Shown here piece by piece: positions 53,935 to 56,585 of a DNA stretch of 56,585 nt; within the stretch, counting starts at the first letter, position 1; each line of letters begins with the position of its first letter. The notes under the pieces were generated by a model. That model worked only from the letters and a program-made list of their open reading frames with translations, was not told the origin of the DNA and did not search any database. The stretch lies in contig WSXZ01000064.1 of assembly GCA_009773555.1 (NCBI GenBank), positions 1-56,585 on the forward strand, read 5' to 3'. The translations under genes were made by a program, and so were the position numbers. The DNA is from Methylocystaceae bacterium (lineage in GTDB: Bacteria > Pseudomonadota > Alphaproteobacteria > Rhizobiales > Beijerinckiaceae).

Positions 53935-54531
53935 TCAGAACGGGTTCCAGGTCGAGTCCGGCGTGAACTTCAGATAGCCGAGATTGAGGCCGAGCCGCGC
54001 GCCAAGTCCCGAGCGCACCGGCATGACGACGACCTCGTCATTGTTGAGCGCGGTGAATCCGAACCCGCCGACGAGATAGGCTGATCCGGCGGCGCCGGAG
54101 AACCGCCGATAGATCGAGTCGACCGACGGCAGGTTGTAGACGAGCATCATCGTCCGGGCGCCGTCGGCGCCCGCGTCGAGGCCAATCGAGGGGCCTTGCC
54201 AATACACGCCCTGCTGACCGGCGTTGCGCGTATACATCCTGCCCTCGCCATAGCGGAGCCCGCCGACGAACGCGCCGCCCGCCTCCTGGCCAAGAATGTA
54301 GGCGTTGGGACTGCCCCACTGCCGCGATGCGCGTTCGACGCCTTCGGCGAGGCCGCGGGAAATCGAGCCGAAGAAGCGGTGGCCGTTCTCGACGATCTCA
54401 CCGCTGGAATAGGTTTCGGGCCGCTGCGCCGCGCGGGCGAAAGAACCAGGAGCCGCCCAAGCGCAGGCCGAGGCGGCGGCGAGGCGAAACAGGTCGCGGC
54501 GCGAGGCGGCGTTGAACGAAGATTTGCTCAT
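53935..54531 (-). CDS. eipA: EipA family envelope protein (DUF1134)
   Basis: A 198-residue exported protein. The N-terminus has a Tat-like SRRDLFRLAAASACAWAAP signal. The mature part matches DUF1134/EipA: YSSGEIVENGHRFFGSISRG, GLRYGEGRMYTRNAGQQGVYW, SIGLDAGADGARTMMLVYNL and a C-terminal LNNDEVVVMPVRSGLGARLG ending in LGYLKFTPDSTWNPF. EipA of Brucella is a periplasmic envelope-integrity factor. The start at the ATG at 54531 has GGAG about 9 bases before it and removes a 37-residue unconserved extension. Confidence 0.9.
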   Translation of the reverse strand: MSKSSFNAASRRDLFRLAAASACAWAAPGSFARAAQRPETYSSGEIVENGHRFFGSISRGLAEGVERASRQWGSPNAYILGQEAGGAFVGGLRYGEGRMYTRNAGQQGVYWQGPSIGLDAGADGARTMMLVYNLPSVDSIYRRFSGAAGSAYLVGGFGFTALNNDEVVVMPVRSGLGARLGLNLGYLKFTPDSTWNPF

Positions 54532-54657
54532 GACGACGAACTCCAGGACGAACGTGTTTAAGCGCCATGGGTCGGCGTCAACGATGGCCGACCCGCGGCG
54601 CAGTTGCGTCGCAAAGGCGACAGGCGGGTTTGCGCCCGCCAAAGTCGCGCGCCGTAG

Positions 54658-55515
54658 TTAAGGAAGCGTTGCGGCGGCTTCGAGCGCGGCCGCGTCGGCC
54701 CAGGCGACGAACGGACCATTGCGATAATCGTCGGCCTTCTTGCCGTAGCGCAGCGGCGCGCCATCCGGATCGAGCGTGACGCCGCCGGCCGCGCGCAGCA
54801 CGGCGTCGCCTGCGGCGGTGTCCCATTCCATCGTCGGTCCGAAACGCGGATAGACGTCCGCCTCGCCATTGGCCAGCAGGCAGAATTTAATCGAGGAGCC
54901 GACGGGCGCGCTGCGCGCGATAGGCTGTTTCGAGAGAAACGTCTTCGTCGCCTCGTCGAGGTGAGACTTCGAAATCAACGCGACCAGCCCTTCCGGGGGA
55001 CGCGGCCGCGTGCGCAGCGGACGCCAGTCCTGCATCGGCGGCAAGGACCCGCCAGGGACCGCCTGCGCCTCATAGCCCTGCGCGCCGGCAAACCAGACGC
55101 GGCCTTGCGCCGGCGCGTAAACGGCGCCGACGCGCGGCGCGTTCTTCTCCGCGAGCGCCACATTGATGGTGAAATCGGAGCTGCGGGCGAGAAACTCGCG
55201 CGTGCCGTCAATCGGATCGATCAACAAAAAGGCGTCGCCGGCGCCGAGCGTGATGCCGCGCGCGACGCTCTCCTCGGCCAAAAAGGGCACGCCGGGCAAC
55301 GCCGTTTCCAACTCGCGGAGCAGATAGGCCTCGATCCGCTCGTCCGCCTCGGTCACGGGCGACGTATCGCCCTTGAGTCGCGACTCGATATTTGCATTGG
55401 CCAGCGTCTCCATCGCCAGCGCGCCGGCCGCAATCGCCATATTCGCGAAAAGGCGGGCGAGGTCTTCGATGTCATCGAGCGCGCCCGCCGACTGTACAAA
55501 ATTCTCCGCCGCCAT
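54658..55515 (-). CDS. cysQ: 3'(2'),5'-bisphosphate nucleotidase
   Basis: A 285-residue inositol-monophosphatase-like enzyme. Metal ligands are in SPVTEADERIE, E81-E82, DPIDGT at 100-105 and the late EWDTAAGDAVL. This set is typical of CysQ, which removes the 3' phosphate of PAP to recycle it after sulphate assimilation. It is monocistronic here and divergent from the chpT gene. Confidence 0.93.
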   Translation of the reverse strand: MAAENFVQSAGALDDIEDLARLFANMAIAAGALAMETLANANIESRLKGDTSPVTEADERIEAYLLRELETALPGVPFLAEESVARGITLGAGDAFLLIDPIDGTREFLARSSDFTINVALAEKNAPRVGAVYAPAQGRVWFAGAQGYEAQAVPGGSLPPMQDWRPLRTRPRPPEGLVALISKSHLDEATKTFLSKQPIARSAPVGSSIKFCLLANGEADVYPRFGPTMEWDTAAGDAVLRAAGGVTLDPDGAPLRYGKKADDYRNGPFVAWADAAALEAAATLP

Positions 55516-55704
55516 CGTTCGATTCCCCCAATGTTTGTTTGCGATTCAGGCGCATGTCATTTGCAATCCGCGCGGCGCCAGCTAGTTTCGTTTTAGCCTG
55601 AACGCAGTGATTCGCGCGCCGCGTCAGTCCGCCGCGCATCATACAGGAAGACGGGATCAAGCTTTCTTGAGACGTCGCCGCCTTCACCCGCTTTGGATGG
55701 CATC

Positions 55705-56391
55705 ATGACCAAATTCTCGCTCGACTCACTCGATCTTGCCGCGCTCCTGTCCTCGCGGGTCTGTCACGACGTCATTTCGCCGGTGGGCGCGATCGTCAAT
55801 GGTCTTGAAGTGCTCGAGGAGGAGAAAGACGCCGAGATGCGCGGCCATGCGCTGGCGCTGATCAAATCGAGCGCCAATGAGGCTTCGGCGCGGCTGCAGT
55901 TTTGCCGGCTCGCCTTCGGCGCGGCGGGTTCGAAAGGCGCGTCGATCGACACGGGCGACGCCGAACTGGTGACGCGCCAGCTGATCGCCGACGAGCGCAC
56001 GCAGCTGTTTTGGAGCGTTCCGCGCGTGCTGATGTCCAAGAACAAGGTCAAGCTGCTGCTGAACCTCTGCGTCTTGGCCGACGCTGCGATTCCGCGTGGC
56101 GGCGTGATTTCCGTCAGCTCGGCGGGTGAAGACGATCGGGTGACGTTCAGGATCGAGGCGAAGGGCGTCAATGCGCGCGTCGCGTCGAACGTTCCGCGCC
56201 TGCTCGAAGGTGAATCGGAAGAGGGCGCGATCGACGCCCGCGCCATTCAAGCCTATTACGCCGGTCTCGTGGCCACGTCCTGCGGCATGCAGGTTGTGGT
56301 TTCCAGCGAGCCGGAACTTGTGACGATCGAGGCGATCCCCGTCCAAGCGGCGGCGGGGATGGATGCGCCCGCAGAGAGCGCCGTCGCCTGA
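55705..56391 (+). CDS. chpT: Histidine phosphotransferase ChpT
   Basis: A 228-residue protein. The DHp-like helical part has LLSSRVCHDVISPVGAIVNGLEVL with the phospho-accepting His in CHDVISP, followed by a degenerate ATPase-like domain. ChpT relays phosphate from CckA to CtrA and CpdR in Alphaproteobacteria and controls the cell cycle. The ATG at 55705 is preferred over the upstream TTG that opens the frame. The divergent neighbour is cysQ. Confidence 0.92.
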   Translation: MTKFSLDSLDLAALLSSRVCHDVISPVGAIVNGLEVLEEEKDAEMRGHALALIKSSANEASARLQFCRLAFGAAGSKGASIDTGDAELVTRQLIADERTQLFWSVPRVLMSKNKVKLLLNLCVLADAAIPRGGVISVSSAGEDDRVTFRIEAKGVNARVASNVPRLLEGESEEGAIDARAIQAYYAGLVATSCGMQVVVSSEPELVTIEAIPVQAAAGMDAPAESAVA

Positions 56392-56474
56392 AGCCAAGCC
56401 CCCTTGCGGGACCCGCGCGAGACCCGCGCGGATCCTGCCTTTTCGATGAAGCGCATCAGCGATGCGCAGACGTA

Positions 56475-56585
56475 CTAATCGGCGCGGGTGCTTCGCTGAG
56501 TCGCGCGCGGCAGCGCCTTCGCGTCGCGCAGATGGTTCTCCAGCATCGGAATGGCGCTCTGCGCCCATCGCTTCAGATCGGCGTT
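56475..56585 (-). CDS. DUF4142-like protein, C-terminal fragment (5' end outside window)
   Basis: Leftward frame open from the window edge with a TAG stop at 56475-56477. The 36 residues read NADLKRWAQSAIPMLENHLRDAK and a short basic tail, which matches the C-terminal end of DUF4142 four-helix proteins. Only the last helix is seen. Confidence 0.6.
   Translation of the reverse strand, partial: NADLKRWAQSAIPMLENHLRDAKALPRATQRSTRAD

Overview
The window is high-GC DNA from an alphaproteobacterium. ChpT (CtrA phosphorelay), an EipA-type envelope protein, the four-gene ligase-associated DNA repair cluster, and short dispersed palindromes that resemble ones known from Hyphomicrobiales point to that order. 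The enzyme mix (C1-yielding amine oxidation, glycine/serine-linked amino-acid catabolism) would suit a Methylocystis/Methylosinus-like methylotroph. No methane or methanol oxidation gene is present, so the genus is only a guess.

Regions. (1) 1-4.3 kb, leftward: a partial helical protein, an AI-2E-family permease, a CsbD-like stress protein, a carboxymuconolactone-decarboxylase-like protein and a thiamine-diphosphate enzyme. (2) 4.5-10.5 kb, rightward: metallo-beta-lactamase exonuclease, ATP-dependent DNA ligase, Lhr-like helicase and PdeM phosphoesterase, all overlapping. (3) 10.4-15.9 kb, leftward: eutB, eutC, then an uncharacterised trio of methyltransferase, haem-oxygenase-like metalloenzyme and PurD-like ATP-grasp ligase. 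(4) 16.1-27.4 kb: a catabolic block with an APH/choline-kinase-like protein, a dimethylglycine-dehydrogenase-like flavoprotein, a class III aminotransferase, aminoadipate-semialdehyde dehydrogenase, 2-oxoadipate dioxygenase (HglS), threonine dehydrogenase, 2-amino-3-ketobutyrate CoA ligase and a cystathionine-gamma-synthase-family enzyme. (5) 27.5-34.4 kb: STAS antagonist, anti-sigma-type kinase, short NAD-glutamate dehydrogenase and multi-PAS PP2C phosphatase in one tight gene string. (6) 34.4-35.8 kb: two ferritin-like proteins, one fused to a [2Fe-2S] ferredoxin. (7) 35.8-39.5 kb: a repeat-rich intergenic region, VOC proteins and a MarR regulator. (8) 39.7-43.5 kb: ftsY, yciB, a 47-residue membrane protein, xerD, a bactofilin and tRNA-Glu. 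(9) 43.5-47.5 kb: IS3-like transposase debris, an exported protein, a DUF350/Gly-rich/glutathionylspermidine-synthase-like operon and a TGS1-like methyltransferase. (10) 47.9-56.6 kb: sucC without sucD, a TPR protein, EVE and YciI proteins, a coiled-coil membrane protein, a Cys-rich protein, EipA, CysQ, ChpT and a partial DUF4142-like protein.

Three genes (PurD-like ligase, eutC, TGS1-like methyltransferase) are split by single-base frameshifts, each at a short homopolymer. Sequencing indels are therefore as likely as true pseudogenes. The most novel-looking material is the methyltransferase/metalloenzyme/ATP-grasp trio, the partner-switching operon enclosing glutamate dehydrogenase, and the ferredoxin-ferritin fusion with its ferredoxin-less sibling.
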